From Paenibacillus oleatilyticus (GTDB lineage Bacteria > Bacillota > Bacilli > Paenibacillales > NBRC-103111), in assembly GCF_018998565.1 (NCBI RefSeq), contig NZ_JAHNZO010000001.1, forward strand, positions 511,774-575,773: a DNA stretch of 64,000 nt, given 5' to 3'. The notes beneath the pieces are model-generated. The model had not been told where the DNA came from. It saw only the letters and a program-made list of their open reading frames with translations, and ran no database searches. A program made the position numbers and the translations under genes. This document shows, in pieces, positions 8,632 through 17,140 of this stretch; the first letter of the stretch is position 1, and each line of letters starts with the position of its first letter.

Positions 8632-9731
8632 GTGCCCCTCCGCCTCCACTGCACACGATCGTGAATCCATACGTACAGCCACAAAACATAAGGGAACAAA
8701 TAACCGAAGCATATCCCCAACAAGTTGACAACTTCAATCCACTTATCGGTCTTGTTGAACGACGGCTTAACAAAGAACATGCTGGTGACAAAAAGCAGCA
8801 TTAACCATTGAAGCAGCTTGCGGTGATCTTCTCTGCCGAACATCCAATTGATCGAGAAAACGGTAAAGTACATCCCCGGCAGCCATGTCGTTGAAATGAT
8901 AATAACAAAGAAAGCGAGAAAAACGATTTCCAGCCGTTCGATAAACCGGAATTCCATCGTTTTGAGCACATTGACCGACGGCTCGTTAAAGTGGGTAATG
9001 GTATCCGGGCTGTAAAAGACGTTGCAGGTCACGGTAACATGCAGGTAAACGAGCAGCGCCAGCGTATTGGCGACGATAATCCCCTGGGAGGCGTATTGTT
9101 TCGATTTTAGAAACGGATACAGGAGAAACGCCACTTCAAACCCTAAAAAGGCGAACAACGCAGGCTTCACCGCGAGCAGGATCGGCTGCAGGCCCTCTTT
9201 AAACAAAGGAAGCAGGTACAGCCAATTGCTCTCTCTCAAGGAGAGGAGGTAGAAAAAAGGCATCCACAAGGTAATATAAAAAACGAGCTCCGCATAGCGG
9301 CCTAACACGCGAACGCCTCCCCGGGCAACCAAATACGACGGGACAGCGAGCAGAATCAGCATGACGATATCAGGCGTTTTCGGTAAAATCCACGATCTGA
9401 CAAACAGTACCGCCCTTACCATAATGGTATAGGAAAAGAAAGCGAAGTACAGCGCGGTAACGACCGCTGCGGCTTGTCCCGCCCACTTCCCCACATAACG
9501 CTTCAGCAGATCAAAAAGCGTTCCTTCCGGATGCCGCTTCATCACTTGGATAATCATTAAACTGGAACATGTGGCGATGACAAAACCGATAACGATGGCG
9601 ATCCACCCATCGGTTCCCGCACGCTCGGCCAATTCGCGGGGGAGCTGAAGCAGACCGATCCCCATTTGAATACCGGCAATCAGAAAAATATATTGCATCA
9701 ATGTGATATCATTAAACGCATACTTTTTCAT
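8628..9731 (-). CDS. GerAB/GerB family germination permease (second gerB of the operon)
   Basis: 367 residues and about ten membrane segments, an APC-superfamily protein in which GerB is thought to bind the germinant. It opens MKKYAFNDITLMQYIFLIAG and keeps the family motifs GIGLLQLPRELAERAGTDGWI and GRYAELVFYITLWMPFFYL. It has the same length and nearly the same N-terminus as the other GerB encoded at 10882-11985 but has diverged broadly (about half the residues match by eye), so the pair comes from an old duplication. Translation is coupled to the following gerC. Confidence 0.93.
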   Translation of the reverse strand: MKKYAFNDITLMQYIFLIAGIQMGIGLLQLPRELAERAGTDGWIAIVIGFVIATCSSLMIIQVMKRHPEGTLFDLLKRYVGKWAGQAAAVVTALYFAFFSYTIMVRAVLFVRSWILPKTPDIVMLILLAVPSYLVARGGVRVLGRYAELVFYITLWMPFFYLLSLRESNWLYLLPLFKEGLQPILLAVKPALFAFLGFEVAFLLYPFLKSKQYASQGIIVANTLALLVYLHVTVTCNVFYSPDTITHFNEPSVNVLKTMEFRFIERLEIVFLAFFVIIISTTWLPGMYFTVFSINWMFGREDHRKLLQWLMLLFVTSMFFVKPSFNKTDKWIEVVNLLGICFGYLFPYVLWLYVWIHDRVQWRRRGT

Positions 9732-9775
9732 TCATCATCACCCGCTTTACGGATTAAACATGCTTCCGGCATCGT

Positions 9776-10885
9776 TTATTTGACCGGCCCCATATCGGTA
9801 ATTTCTGTTTTCACGGAAAGCTTCACATCAGCCTTGGCGAACGCTTCGCCCCAATGCTCCTGCACCTTCTTGTACGCTTGGTACTCAAAAGCGCGGGCGT
9901 GTAGCCCGAGACCGATTGGATCGATTTGATGCTTTTGAAACCTGTGGATTATATGGTCGAATTGCTGCTTCAACTGCTCGTCAATGGCCTTCTGGAGCTT
10001 GTCTCCCCCTTTTCTGACGTCAAACGGGAATAACTTCTCCGACAAAGCAATAGGCAATTTAACATCGATATCGAATTGAAACCTGTCTTGGACGTACTTG
10101 GTTTTAATTTTCGTTTTGACACTTTTGACCCGAAAGGTGATCGCGCTGCGGCGGATCGGTCCCCGTTCGTCCTCTCCCGGAATTTGAACGGAAAGGTTCA
10201 TTTCCTTCGCGCGCTCCTGCAAAATAAGCAGCAACGTGCTCTCCTGCAAGTTGAGCAGTTCCGCATACTTCCCACGCTCATTCAGCACGGCCGTTCCTTT
10301 CACCTCAATAGCTTTGCCCATCTTAACTTCACTGATCGAAGGCGTCACCCCTTTCTCATACATTTGCCGGTGCAGCTCCTGCAGCGTCGTTTTCACGGTG
10401 ATGCTCCTTCGGTTGGCCGTATCGATCAATCTGGTCATATGCAGGGGCAGCCGCGGCTTATCCAATGGGTAGAAGTTAATGATTTCCGCAACCGGACCAT
10501 CCACAGCGACAACTCTGGCGTTCACGGAATACTTGGCGTCCCGGTACACGACATCGAACAGACGGAACCAATCGGGATGCTGCAATACGCGTTTGCCTAC
10601 CAGCATAACCTGCACCTTCCCCCGAATGGTTAGCCCGGTCGACATGGCATCGAACCCCGTCATCGATTGGCGGAGCGTTTCCGTCTTGCGGCCGAACTCT
10701 TCGTTTTTCTTCTTCGCTTCCTTGTTAAACACGGGGCTGGACAAGTAATACACCATATGGTTATCTTGGTCCAGATCCATGCCGAGCATTAAGCCAAGCG
10801 TCAACTCCTCGACATTAATCTTATCGCTGCTGCAGCCGGGCACGAACAGAAGAACCAGCAGTCCGAGCGAAAGCCATCGTTTCAT
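9776..10885 (-). CDS. Ger(x)C family spore germination lipoprotein (first gerC of the operon)
   Basis: 369 residues from ATG 10885 (MKRWLSLGLLVLLFVPGCSS); the longer upstream extension lacks coding character. The lipobox FVPGC predicts lipid anchoring. Core GerC motifs are present: DKINVEELTLGLMLGMDLDQ, PVFNKEAKKKNEEF, PLDKPRLPLHMTRLIDTANRR and a C-terminal ELKQQFDHIIHRFQKHQIDPIGLG. It overlaps the upstream gerB by four bases. It resembles the second GerC throughout, so the gerB-gerC pair was duplicated as a unit. Confidence 0.93.
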   Translation of the reverse strand: MKRWLSLGLLVLLFVPGCSSDKINVEELTLGLMLGMDLDQDNHMVYYLSSPVFNKEAKKKNEEFGRKTETLRQSMTGFDAMSTGLTIRGKVQVMLVGKRVLQHPDWFRLFDVVYRDAKYSVNARVVAVDGPVAEIINFYPLDKPRLPLHMTRLIDTANRRSITVKTTLQELHRQMYEKGVTPSISEVKMGKAIEVKGTAVLNERGKYAELLNLQESTLLLILQERAKEMNLSVQIPGEDERGPIRRSAITFRVKSVKTKIKTKYVQDRFQFDIDVKLPIALSEKLFPFDVRKGGDKLQKAIDEQLKQQFDHIIHRFQKHQIDPIGLGLHARAFEYQAYKKVQEHWGEAFAKADVKLSVKTEITDMGPVK

Positions 10886-11985
10886 GCGAGCTTCCTCCGA
10901 GCAGAACGAGTTTTCATCCACAGCAGAAACCATAGAGCAAAAGGCAGGACAAAGCAAAGATAGAGCGCGATGTTTCCGAAAATCTTCTGAGACTTATCGC
11001 TCTGGGGAAATGTCGGAACAAAGAAAAGCGTATAAGCAAGAACAACCGCCGCCACGACCAAAAAGTGTCCGCGGAAAGCCTTCGTGCCGAACAGCCAGTT
11101 CGAGCAAAAAATGGTGAAGTACATCATCGGCATCGCGGTGGTCGACAGAATAAACAGGTAAAACGCGAGGAAAACAATTTCCATCCGCTCGACAAACCGG
11201 AACTCCGTCACCTTCAGCACGCTGAGCGTCGGTTCGTTGTACCGCGCAATTTCGTCCGGACTGAAGAAAACGAAGCAGACGAGCGTAACCCCCAGATAAA
11301 CGATCACGGTAAGGATATTGGCGACGATAATCCCTTTGGAAGCGAACTGTTTCTTTTGCAAGAAGGGATAGAGGAAAAAAGCCGTTTCAAACCCAAGGAA
11401 AGACAAGACGGTCGTCAGGGATGTCTCCAAGATGGTTTTCCAGCCTTCCTTCATCACGGGTAAGAGATGAAGCCAATGGTGGCTGACCGACAAAGGAAGC
11501 AGGTAGAAGAACGGAAGCCATAACGCCATATAAAAAACGAGTTCCGCATACCTCCCCATAATGCGCACGCCTCCCGGAACAATGAGGAGTTTCGGGATCA
11601 GAAACAAAATCATGATCAACGCATCCGAGGTTTGCGGCAAAATCCACAGCTTCAAAAACAGCACGGACCGGACAATGACAATAAAGAAAAAGAAAAAGAA
11701 GTATGCGCCAAAAACGAGTGCCCCGAGCTTCCCTGCCCAACGGCCGAAATAATGGGACAAGAGCTCCAGAATCGTTCCCTCCGGATAATATTTCATGATC
11801 CGGATGATCACCAGACTGACGATAATCGAAACCAGCCAACCGATGACCAAGGATATCCAGCCGTCGGTTCCGGCCTTCTCCGCCAGCAGACGGGGGAGCT
11901 GGAGCACGCCGATCCCGACCTGCATCCCGTGAATCGCCAAAATATATTGCATCAGCGTGATCTCGTTAAACGCATACTTCTTCAT
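10882..11985 (-). CDS. GerAB/GerB family germination permease (first gerB of the operon)
   Basis: 367 residues, multi-spanning. It starts MKKYAFNEITLMQYILAIHG directly after the stop of gerA (TGA then ATG without a gap) and ends overlapping gerC. The central segment MGRYAELVFYMALWLPFFYLLPL and the EIARYNEPTLSVLKVTEFRFVERMEIVFLAF stretch are shared with the second GerB. It is predicted to be the germinant-binding membrane subunit. The residues lining the pocket may differ from its paralogue, which would give two specificities. Confidence 0.93.
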   Translation of the reverse strand: MKKYAFNEITLMQYILAIHGMQVGIGVLQLPRLLAEKAGTDGWISLVIGWLVSIIVSLVIIRIMKYYPEGTILELLSHYFGRWAGKLGALVFGAYFFFFFFIVIVRSVLFLKLWILPQTSDALIMILFLIPKLLIVPGGVRIMGRYAELVFYMALWLPFFYLLPLSVSHHWLHLLPVMKEGWKTILETSLTTVLSFLGFETAFFLYPFLQKKQFASKGIIVANILTVIVYLGVTLVCFVFFSPDEIARYNEPTLSVLKVTEFRFVERMEIVFLAFYLFILSTTAMPMMYFTIFCSNWLFGTKAFRGHFLVVAAVVLAYTLFFVPTFPQSDKSQKIFGNIALYLCFVLPFALWFLLWMKTRSARRKLA

Positions 11986-13524
11986 TCAGCCGTCACCTTT
12001 CGGATGGTTGTCGCCCATTCTTTGCGAATTAACGGCCCGTGAGCTCTTGGGACGAGCCTTCATGCGCCATAAGGGCAACCGAACGAACGTATCCTTCATA
12101 TCCGCGAACCGCATCGGAGCGATCGGATTGCCGTAAGGCGTGCCCAGCGATTCCAGTGAAATCAAATGCCCGATCAAGGTCATCATGCCGATGACCATGC
12201 CCACAATCCCAAACATCGCGGCAATGATCATCATCGGGAACCGAATCAGCCGGACGCCGGAAGCCATATCGTAATTCGGGATAATAAACGAAGCGATCGC
12301 CGTGGAAGCGACCACGATAACCATAATGTTGCTGACGATTCCCGCGGATACGGCCGCTTGCCCGATCACGATGCCCCCGACGATCCCGACCGTTTGTCCG
12401 ACCGGCGCCGGAAGCCGTACCCCCGCTTCGCGCATCATTTCCAGCGTAATCTCCATCAGCAGCGCCTCGACAAGCGGAGGAAACGGAACGCGTGCCCGGG
12501 ATTCTCCGATCGATAATAACAACTGCAGCGGAATGACCTCGTAATTAAAGGAAATGACGGCGATATAGAGCGCCGGCAAAAAGACGGCTACGGTAAAGCC
12601 CATAAATCTCAGCAAACGTGTAAAGGATGCGACCATCCAGCGCGTACTGTAATCGTCCACACTTTGAAAAAACGAGGTAAATGTCGCGGGGCCGATCAGT
12701 ACGCTGGGCGAACGGTCGACGATGACGACAAATCTCCCTTGTAACAATTGAGCGGCAGCCGAATCCGGGCGTTCGGTGGAGATAAACTGCGGGAAAGGCG
12801 AGTACGGGTTGTCTTCGATCATCTCGGCCAATTCCCCCGTGTTAATAACGGCATCGATGTCTAACTGTCGAATGCGGTCTTCGATTTCCTTCAACACTTC
12901 GGGATGAACGATATCGGCCATATATAAGATGGATACGAGGGTGTTCCCCCGGCGGCCGATCGTCAGTTCCTTAATTTTCAGTTCGCGGTTCGGAATGTAA
13001 CGGCGGATCAGCGCGATGTTCTGGGTGCCGGTTTCCACAAAGCCTTGATGCGCACCCTTAAGCGATGCTTCGAGCTGCGGGTCTTCGATCGCTCGCTGCG
13101 GCCACCCCTGCGTATTGAAAACGGCGGCCTCGCTGCGGCCCTCCTCGAATAAGATGCTGAGGCCCTGCAGCATGGCCATTTCGAGCTCGGACCACAGACT
13201 GATCGTCCGGACATTCCCGACGTTCACCCGGGGCAGATGGCCCAGCGCGTCCTCATTCGCTTCGAATTGAAGCGGGCGCAGCACGTCGTTGTTAAGGGAG
13301 TTTTTATCCGTGAGCCCGTCCAAATAAGCGATGGCCGCCTGATTGCCCGTCTGTTTGATCACGAAATGACGTACGACCAAATCGGGCGTCTGACTGAACA
13401 GCTCATGCAAATCGGCTATATTTTGTGCTAATACGGAGCTGATCGGGGTATTCAGTTTATGGTTCGCCTGCGCTTGCGTCGCAAAGCTCTTCTTTCCTCG
13501 AATCCAATTATGCAAAAAAGCCAT
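11986..13524 (-). CDS. GerA family spore germination protein (A subunit)
   Basis: 512 residues. Start chosen at ATG 13524 (MAFLHNWIRGKK), nine bases after AGGA; an in-frame ATG at 13533 is too close to that site. The N-terminal cytoplasmic domain (about 1-270) is followed by five or six membrane segments (about 280-460) containing the family signatures ALLMEITLEMMREAGVRLPAPVGQTVGIVGG and GQAAVSAGIVSNIMVIVV. GerA subunits assemble into the membrane channel of the receptor. It is the only A subunit for two gerB-gerC pairs and heads the minus-strand operon. Confidence 0.94.
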   Translation of the reverse strand: MAFLHNWIRGKKSFATQAQANHKLNTPISSVLAQNIADLHELFSQTPDLVVRHFVIKQTGNQAAIAYLDGLTDKNSLNNDVLRPLQFEANEDALGHLPRVNVGNVRTISLWSELEMAMLQGLSILFEEGRSEAAVFNTQGWPQRAIEDPQLEASLKGAHQGFVETGTQNIALIRRYIPNRELKIKELTIGRRGNTLVSILYMADIVHPEVLKEIEDRIRQLDIDAVINTGELAEMIEDNPYSPFPQFISTERPDSAAAQLLQGRFVVIVDRSPSVLIGPATFTSFFQSVDDYSTRWMVASFTRLLRFMGFTVAVFLPALYIAVISFNYEVIPLQLLLSIGESRARVPFPPLVEALLMEITLEMMREAGVRLPAPVGQTVGIVGGIVIGQAAVSAGIVSNIMVIVVASTAIASFIIPNYDMASGVRLIRFPMMIIAAMFGIVGMVIGMMTLIGHLISLESLGTPYGNPIAPMRFADMKDTFVRLPLWRMKARPKSSRAVNSQRMGDNHPKGDG

Positions 13525-13614
13525 GGCGATCATCCTGTGTGTTAGAGAGAATAAGTTACACGTTAGGATGTGGTTTCCATGGCAAAGTTATACGTGTGCT
13601 GCGGTGTAATCAAT

Positions 13615-13735
13615 GAAAAAAGTCCCTGACCAGTTCGCTTGGCCGGGACTCCTTCGAAGGCTCAACTATCGGCGTTTGAAAAGACTTATGGTTTCCCAAG
13701 GCAGACACACCAGTAGGGCTTCCTTCTGGTGTGTT
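13615..13735 (-). ncRNA. Candidate structured leader or small RNA ending in an intrinsic terminator, upstream of gerA
   Basis: On the minus strand the segment opens with a perfect nine-pair stem ACACACCAG/CTGGTGTGT (13705-13734) and ends with a GC-rich hairpin AGTCCC...GGGACT (13621-13650) followed directly by six U (13616-13621). No minus-strand gene lies immediately upstream that would need this terminator. It is about 95 bases before gerA on the same strand, so it could be a conditional terminator in the gerA leader, or an independent small RNA. I do not recognise a known riboswitch class. Confidence 0.35.
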
Positions 13736-13743
13736 ATTTATGT

Positions 13744-13790
13744 TATAATTAACATATATATACATTGAAGGTAAATATGAGATGTAAGGA
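13744..13790 (+). promoter_or_regulatory. Probable promoter -10 and ribosome site of the MFS gene
   Basis: A perfect TATAAT stands at 13744-13749 just after the nine-pair palindrome 13705-13734, and TAAGGA at 13785-13790 precedes the GTG at 13801. No clear -35 is present; the palindrome covers that position and could be an operator or a short attenuator stem. Confidence 0.4.
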
Positions 13791-13800
13791 AATGAGCTAA

Positions 13801-15039
13801 GTGATGATTAAGAGATCATTTTATCTTTTATGGGGAAGTCAAACTATTTCAAACGTTGCAGACATCATTTACTTAATGACAGTAATTTCTTTTGTCTTTG
13901 GAAACACCCATTCATTGTTGTCCACCGTAATTGTACCTTTAATGCGATATCTTTCACAGATCGTAAGCGGTTTGGTTTTTCCGTTAGTAGTTTCAAAGTT
14001 CAGATTGGTCAAGATATTGGTATTCGCTCAATTAGCGCAATTCTCAATATTCTCATGCTTAATGATTTATTATTTTTTAACGGAATCAATCCCCTTAGCC
14101 ATCCTGTTTTTGCTGATTTTTTGTATTTCATTTTTCGATGGTTGGGTTAAGCCTTGCAGAAATTCCATCATTCCTCGACTAGCCACCAAAGAGGCACTGA
14201 TAAAAGTAAATGGGTTGGTATCCACAACCGATCAGATCATTAAATGCTCTAGTTGGGCTTTCAGCGGTGTTTTGGTGATTATGCTTGGAACATTTAATTC
14301 CATGATAATCGTTTTAGTATCATTGTTTATTGCTACAATACTTGCTTCTCTGATCAAAGATAATAGCGAGCAAGACAAATCACATCATAAAAAGTCAAAA
14401 TGGACACAAGCTGTGGAAGGATGGAAGGCATCGTTTAAAGATAAGCGGATCAGAACTGTCTTTATAGTTGATGCTATTGACACCATAGGAGGTACAGCTT
14501 GGATTGGTGCCTTCGTTTTAGCATTCTGTGTTCAAGTCCTCCAAAAAGACGAAAGTTGGTGGGGATTAGCAAATGGATCTTTCTTTGCGGGGTCTATTAT
14601 AGGTGGGTTGCTTGTAGTTTCAGTGTCGAATTACTTTAACAATAAGAAATTCCCCTTAATGTTATGGGGTCTGGCGATTTATGCAGCCATAGCAGGAGCA
14701 TTCGCATTTAACGGAAGCCCTTTTGTGGCAATAGCACTGATGTTTATAATGGGTCCACCCCTCCAAGTAACGGCAGTGATTAGGAGAACTTTATTACAAG
14801 AAAATGCTGAAAAAGATAAGCTGCCGAAGGTCATGGCTTGTCTTGAGGTAACGAACAATGTGGTTTTCAGTGTTTCATTGCTTTCTCTTGGGTGGGTAGC
14901 CGATACTTTCGGCATTCAGACGATCTATGCCATAGCCGCCATGGTTACTTTGGGCTCGGTATTGATTGGGATATTCGCCAGATCAAACTTCACAGAACAA
15001 AAAGTAAAATCTTTTCAAGGCGAGACTGTACGATATTGA
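13801..15039 (+). CDS. MFS transporter, probable drug exporter
   Basis: 412 residues with twelve predicted membrane segments, starting at GTG 13801 (ATG 13804 is equally possible), ten bases after TAAGGA. The order of segments and the loop KPCRNSIIPRLATKEALIKVNGL, with the later ESWWGLANGSFFAGSIIGGLLV, fit the MFS_3 / macrolide-efflux-like branch. The gene is markedly more AT-rich than its neighbours and has its own promoter, so it was probably acquired by transfer. Substrate is not predictable. Confidence 0.8.
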   Translation: MMIKRSFYLLWGSQTISNVADIIYLMTVISFVFGNTHSLLSTVIVPLMRYLSQIVSGLVFPLVVSKFRLVKILVFAQLAQFSIFSCLMIYYFLTESIPLAILFLLIFCISFFDGWVKPCRNSIIPRLATKEALIKVNGLVSTTDQIIKCSSWAFSGVLVIMLGTFNSMIIVLVSLFIATILASLIKDNSEQDKSHHKKSKWTQAVEGWKASFKDKRIRTVFIVDAIDTIGGTAWIGAFVLAFCVQVLQKDESWWGLANGSFFAGSIIGGLLVVSVSNYFNNKKFPLMLWGLAIYAAIAGAFAFNGSPFVAIALMFIMGPPLQVTAVIRRTLLQENAEKDKLPKVMACLEVTNNVVFSVSLLSLGWVADTFGIQTIYAIAAMVTLGSVLIGIFARSNFTEQKVKSFQGETVRY

Positions 15040-15066
15040 ATTGCAAACAAAATACGGGGAGTTTGA

Positions 15067-15213
15067 TTATTGCTGATATGCCGCGGCCGTGGTGCCTTCC
15101 CCGGCACGCTCCGCCTCCTGCCGTTTTACGTCCAGCTCCTTCTATTCCTGGCCCATCCATGTCTCGATAATCACTTTACAGCAATTCGCCTTCTTTGTTC
15201 CCCTCTTCTTCAT
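15067..15213 (-). pseudogene. Degenerate minus-strand coding remnant in the gap 15040-15454
   Basis: From an ATG at 15213 a frame reads 23 residues (ending ETWMGQE), meets a TAG, and continues as KELDVKRQEAERAGEG to a TAA at 15067. Codon choice and charge pattern look protein-like, and a second frame just upstream also reads as protein (SLERFTRQVYEEEGNKEGE) to a stop at 15176. The region therefore seems to hold eroded gene pieces. I cannot name the family. No good ribosome site precedes the ATG. Confidence 0.25.
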
Positions 15214-15328
15214 ATACTTGCCGTGTGAAACGCTCTAGTGAGGTGTTATTCTGGTTCTTTTCATTTTGCTGGTCATTGTTAGCATCAGTTTATGGATCTG
15301 ACATTAAAAGTTTTTTTATTCTGATGGG

Positions 15329-15351
15329 GCCGCCGCGTGCGGCTTTTTTTT
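15329..15351 (+). terminator. Intrinsic terminator, plus strand
   Basis: Stem GCCGC (15329-15333) and GCGGC (15339-15343) with a CGCGT loop, followed by eight T. It is the first clear terminator after the MFS gene, 290 bases past its stop. Confidence 0.65.
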
Positions 15352-15380
15352 GTTTTCTTGCAGTGGAATACCTGTATAAT

Positions 15381-15439
15381 GAAAAAAGACCCTTGTTCGT
15401 CGAAGCAATGAGTACGATTACTTTGATGAACAGGGGTCT
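15381..15439 (-). terminator. Intrinsic terminator of the small gene at 15455-15619
   Basis: A 19-base inverted repeat (15387-15405 and 15421-15439, three mismatches) reads AGACCCCTG on the minus strand and closes with AAGGGTCT followed by TTTTTTC. It begins 16 bases after the stop of the 54-residue gene on the same strand. Confidence 0.7.
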
Positions 15440-15454
15440 CCTTAATATCCATTC

Positions 15455-15619
15455 TCATTTCGCGGCTGTTTCCCCATTCAAATCTTCATCCGTTATCGAA
15501 TATCTAATCAGAAGTTCATACCAGTATTGATCAAAAGAAATTTTGTTCCTGTCCTGTAAGGTTAAGTATCGATCCCATAATCTCATCCGAAGTTTTTCCA
15601 AGTCGGTCGTTGGCTCCAT
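15455..15619 (-). CDS. Small conserved-looking protein of unknown function (54 residues)
   Basis: A short minus-strand gene with full expression signals. GGGAGG lies ten bases before the ATG at 15619, the frame ends in TGA at 15455, and a strong intrinsic terminator follows. The product starts MEPTTDLEKLRMRLWDRYL and ends DEDLNGETAAK; it is charged, soluble, rich in aromatic residues (WDRYL, FDQYWYELL) and probably helical. I do not recognise the family. The gene lies in an AT-rich acquired stretch between the MFS exporter and the tetR gene. Confidence 0.55.
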   Translation of the reverse strand: MEPTTDLEKLRMRLWDRYLTLQDRNKISFDQYWYELLIRYSITDEDLNGETAAK

Positions 15620-15721
15620 ACAGCATTCTCCTCCCAGGGCGTATGATCAACTTTATGAGATCAGTCTATGGGGAGACATCCAGAAGAAGCACGGTGTTTA
15701 CCTAATAGGAAGAAATAAAGA

Positions 15722-16264
15722 TTAGCGTTCCGGGTGCTTCGGCTTAAGCTCGGGCATCTCCAAAACGGCTGAAATGTTGCACAACATGCCGTTCGCCATG
15801 AACATGCTGACCGCTACCTCCGGCTGTGCGATGCCCGCTTCACGAAAGCGCGCCTCCACGGAAGCCGTCACCTGATGTATGCCTTCCCGCATCACTTGGC
15901 GGATCGGCTCTTCCTTGATGACCATCGCTTGCATTTGCAAAACGATCTCATGATGATGTGTGCGCATCAGCTCTTCGTAAGCTTGTATCATCGCCTGCTC
16001 CAGCCGGTCCGAAGATGCATCCACTCCCGAGAACGCACGGACGATGCGCTCGAAGGCCAGCTTCAGCGCAGCGGCGAACAGCTCCGCTTTGCTTTTGAAA
16101 AATTTGAACACATAAGGCTGCGAAATGCCCACCCGCTCCGCAACTTGCGCCGTAGTGGCGCTGTAGTAGCCATGCTCCGAGAACACCGCAACGGCGGCTT
16201 CCAATATTTCATCTCTGCGGTTCGCTGCGGCAGGCTCACCGTTCTTCGACTTCATCTTGCCCAT
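15722..16264 (-). CDS. TetR/AcrR family transcriptional regulator
   Basis: 180 residues. The N-terminal HTH is clear at about 18-65: RDEILEAAVAVFSEHGYYSATTAQVAERVGISQPYVFKFFKSKAELF. The C-terminal ligand domain is poorly conserved, as usual. The palindrome at 16309-16332 lies 45 bases upstream, so it very likely represses its own promoter. The gene lies downstream of the siderophore esterase on the same strand but is separated from it by 94 bases with the operator, so it is probably a separate unit. Its effector and other targets are unknown. Confidence 0.9.
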   Translation of the reverse strand: MGKMKSKNGEPAAANRRDEILEAAVAVFSEHGYYSATTAQVAERVGISQPYVFKFFKSKAELFAAALKLAFERIVRAFSGVDASSDRLEQAMIQAYEELMRTHHHEIVLQMQAMVIKEEPIRQVMREGIHQVTASVEARFREAGIAQPEVAVSMFMANGMLCNISAVLEMPELKPKHPER

Positions 16265-16308
16265 CGTTCCTCCTGCGAAACCGGAGTGCTCCGGCCGATC
16301 TCCTCGAT

Positions 16309-16332
16309 CAGTTAGTTATTAATTACTAACTG
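16309..16332. promoter_or_regulatory. Palindromic operator upstream of the tetR gene
   Basis: Arms CAGTTAGT and ACTAACTG enclose TATTAATT; the whole 24 bases are self-complementary at all but one symmetric pair. This size and symmetry are typical of TetR-family operators. Confidence 0.7.
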
Positions 16333-16358
16333 TACTATAAGCGGACCGGCCGAAAATT

Positions 16359-17108
16359 TCAAGAACCGATTTCCGCCGGAAACAGCCAAGCCATCGCTTC
16401 CGGAAAACGTTTGATGAAATACTTCGCTTCGTGACCCGCGCCGTCTTCGATCTCAAGCCGCAATCGGTCCCCGGTAAACCCCCGCTCCGTCAATATCGCA
16501 TGCGCTTCGCGGGTATACGGTACCATCATTTTCTGGGCGCTCGGTTTATGGATGCCTTCGATGCTTCCGACATACATATAGATTTTGCGTCCCGCCGCCT
16601 CCATCGGCTTCGTTCTCACATACTCCATGAAGTCCGGATACCAGAAGGAAGCGGACAGCAGCCCGAACCGGCCGAACACGTCGGGATGCAAATAAGCGGC
16701 GTAAAGCGAGACCAAGCCTCCGAACGAGCCGCCGGCGATGCCCGTCTCCTCCGGCAGGCGGGATGTCCGGTACTTCTCATCGGCCCAAGGCTTCAAGCGG
16801 CCGGTAACGAAGGCGAGATAATCGGCGCTCTGTCCGCCAAAATTCCGGGACGAGTCCGCCAGCGAGGGGGCAACCCACGGTGTGTACTCGTCATTCCGCT
16901 CGAATGGCGTAATGCCGACGAAGATAAGCTCGCGCAGCTCGCCGCTCTCAAACCGTCGTTCCAGCTCCTCCATAGAGGAATCGAACAAATAGCTTCCATC
17001 CTGCACGTAAACGACCGGGTATGCCGCCCCGCTTGTAAAATATGAAGGCGGGAGATAGACGGCTATCTCCCTGCCCTCGAACGATTCGACTATGATTTTT
17101 CCCTGCAT
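16359..17108 (-). CDS. Alpha/beta-hydrolase esterase of the siderophore (Fes/YbbA) type
   Basis: 249 residues from ATG 17108, which has GGAGGG six bases upstream; an in-frame ATG at 17141 overlaps the preceding stop but lacks a ribosome site. The fold is that of Esterase D/enterochelin esterases: the nucleophile elbow GGSFGG, YPVVYVQDGSYLFDSSMEEL near the N-terminus, and a C-terminal GAGHEAKYFIKRFPEAMAWLF with the catalytic His. It ends the btr-feuABC-type operon, the position of ybbA in Bacillus subtilis, and so should hydrolyse an imported ferric tri-catecholate to release iron (known for the family, inferred here). Confidence 0.85.
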   Translation of the reverse strand: MQGKIIVESFEGREIAVYLPPSYFTSGAAYPVVYVQDGSYLFDSSMEELERRFESGELRELIFVGITPFERNDEYTPWVAPSLADSSRNFGGQSADYLAFVTGRLKPWADEKYRTSRLPEETGIAGGSFGGLVSLYAAYLHPDVFGRFGLLSASFWYPDFMEYVRTKPMEAAGRKIYMYVGSIEGIHKPSAQKMMVPYTREAHAILTERGFTGDRLRLEIEDGAGHEAKYFIKRFPEAMAWLFPAEIGS

Positions 17109-17140
17109 GACGCCCTCCCGGGTTGGGACCAGTCCCTGCA

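Noticed and set aside
15195-15530. Plus-strand 111-codon frame
   Set aside because: No ribosome site, composition unlike protein, and it runs through two terminator hairpins and the 54-residue minus gene.
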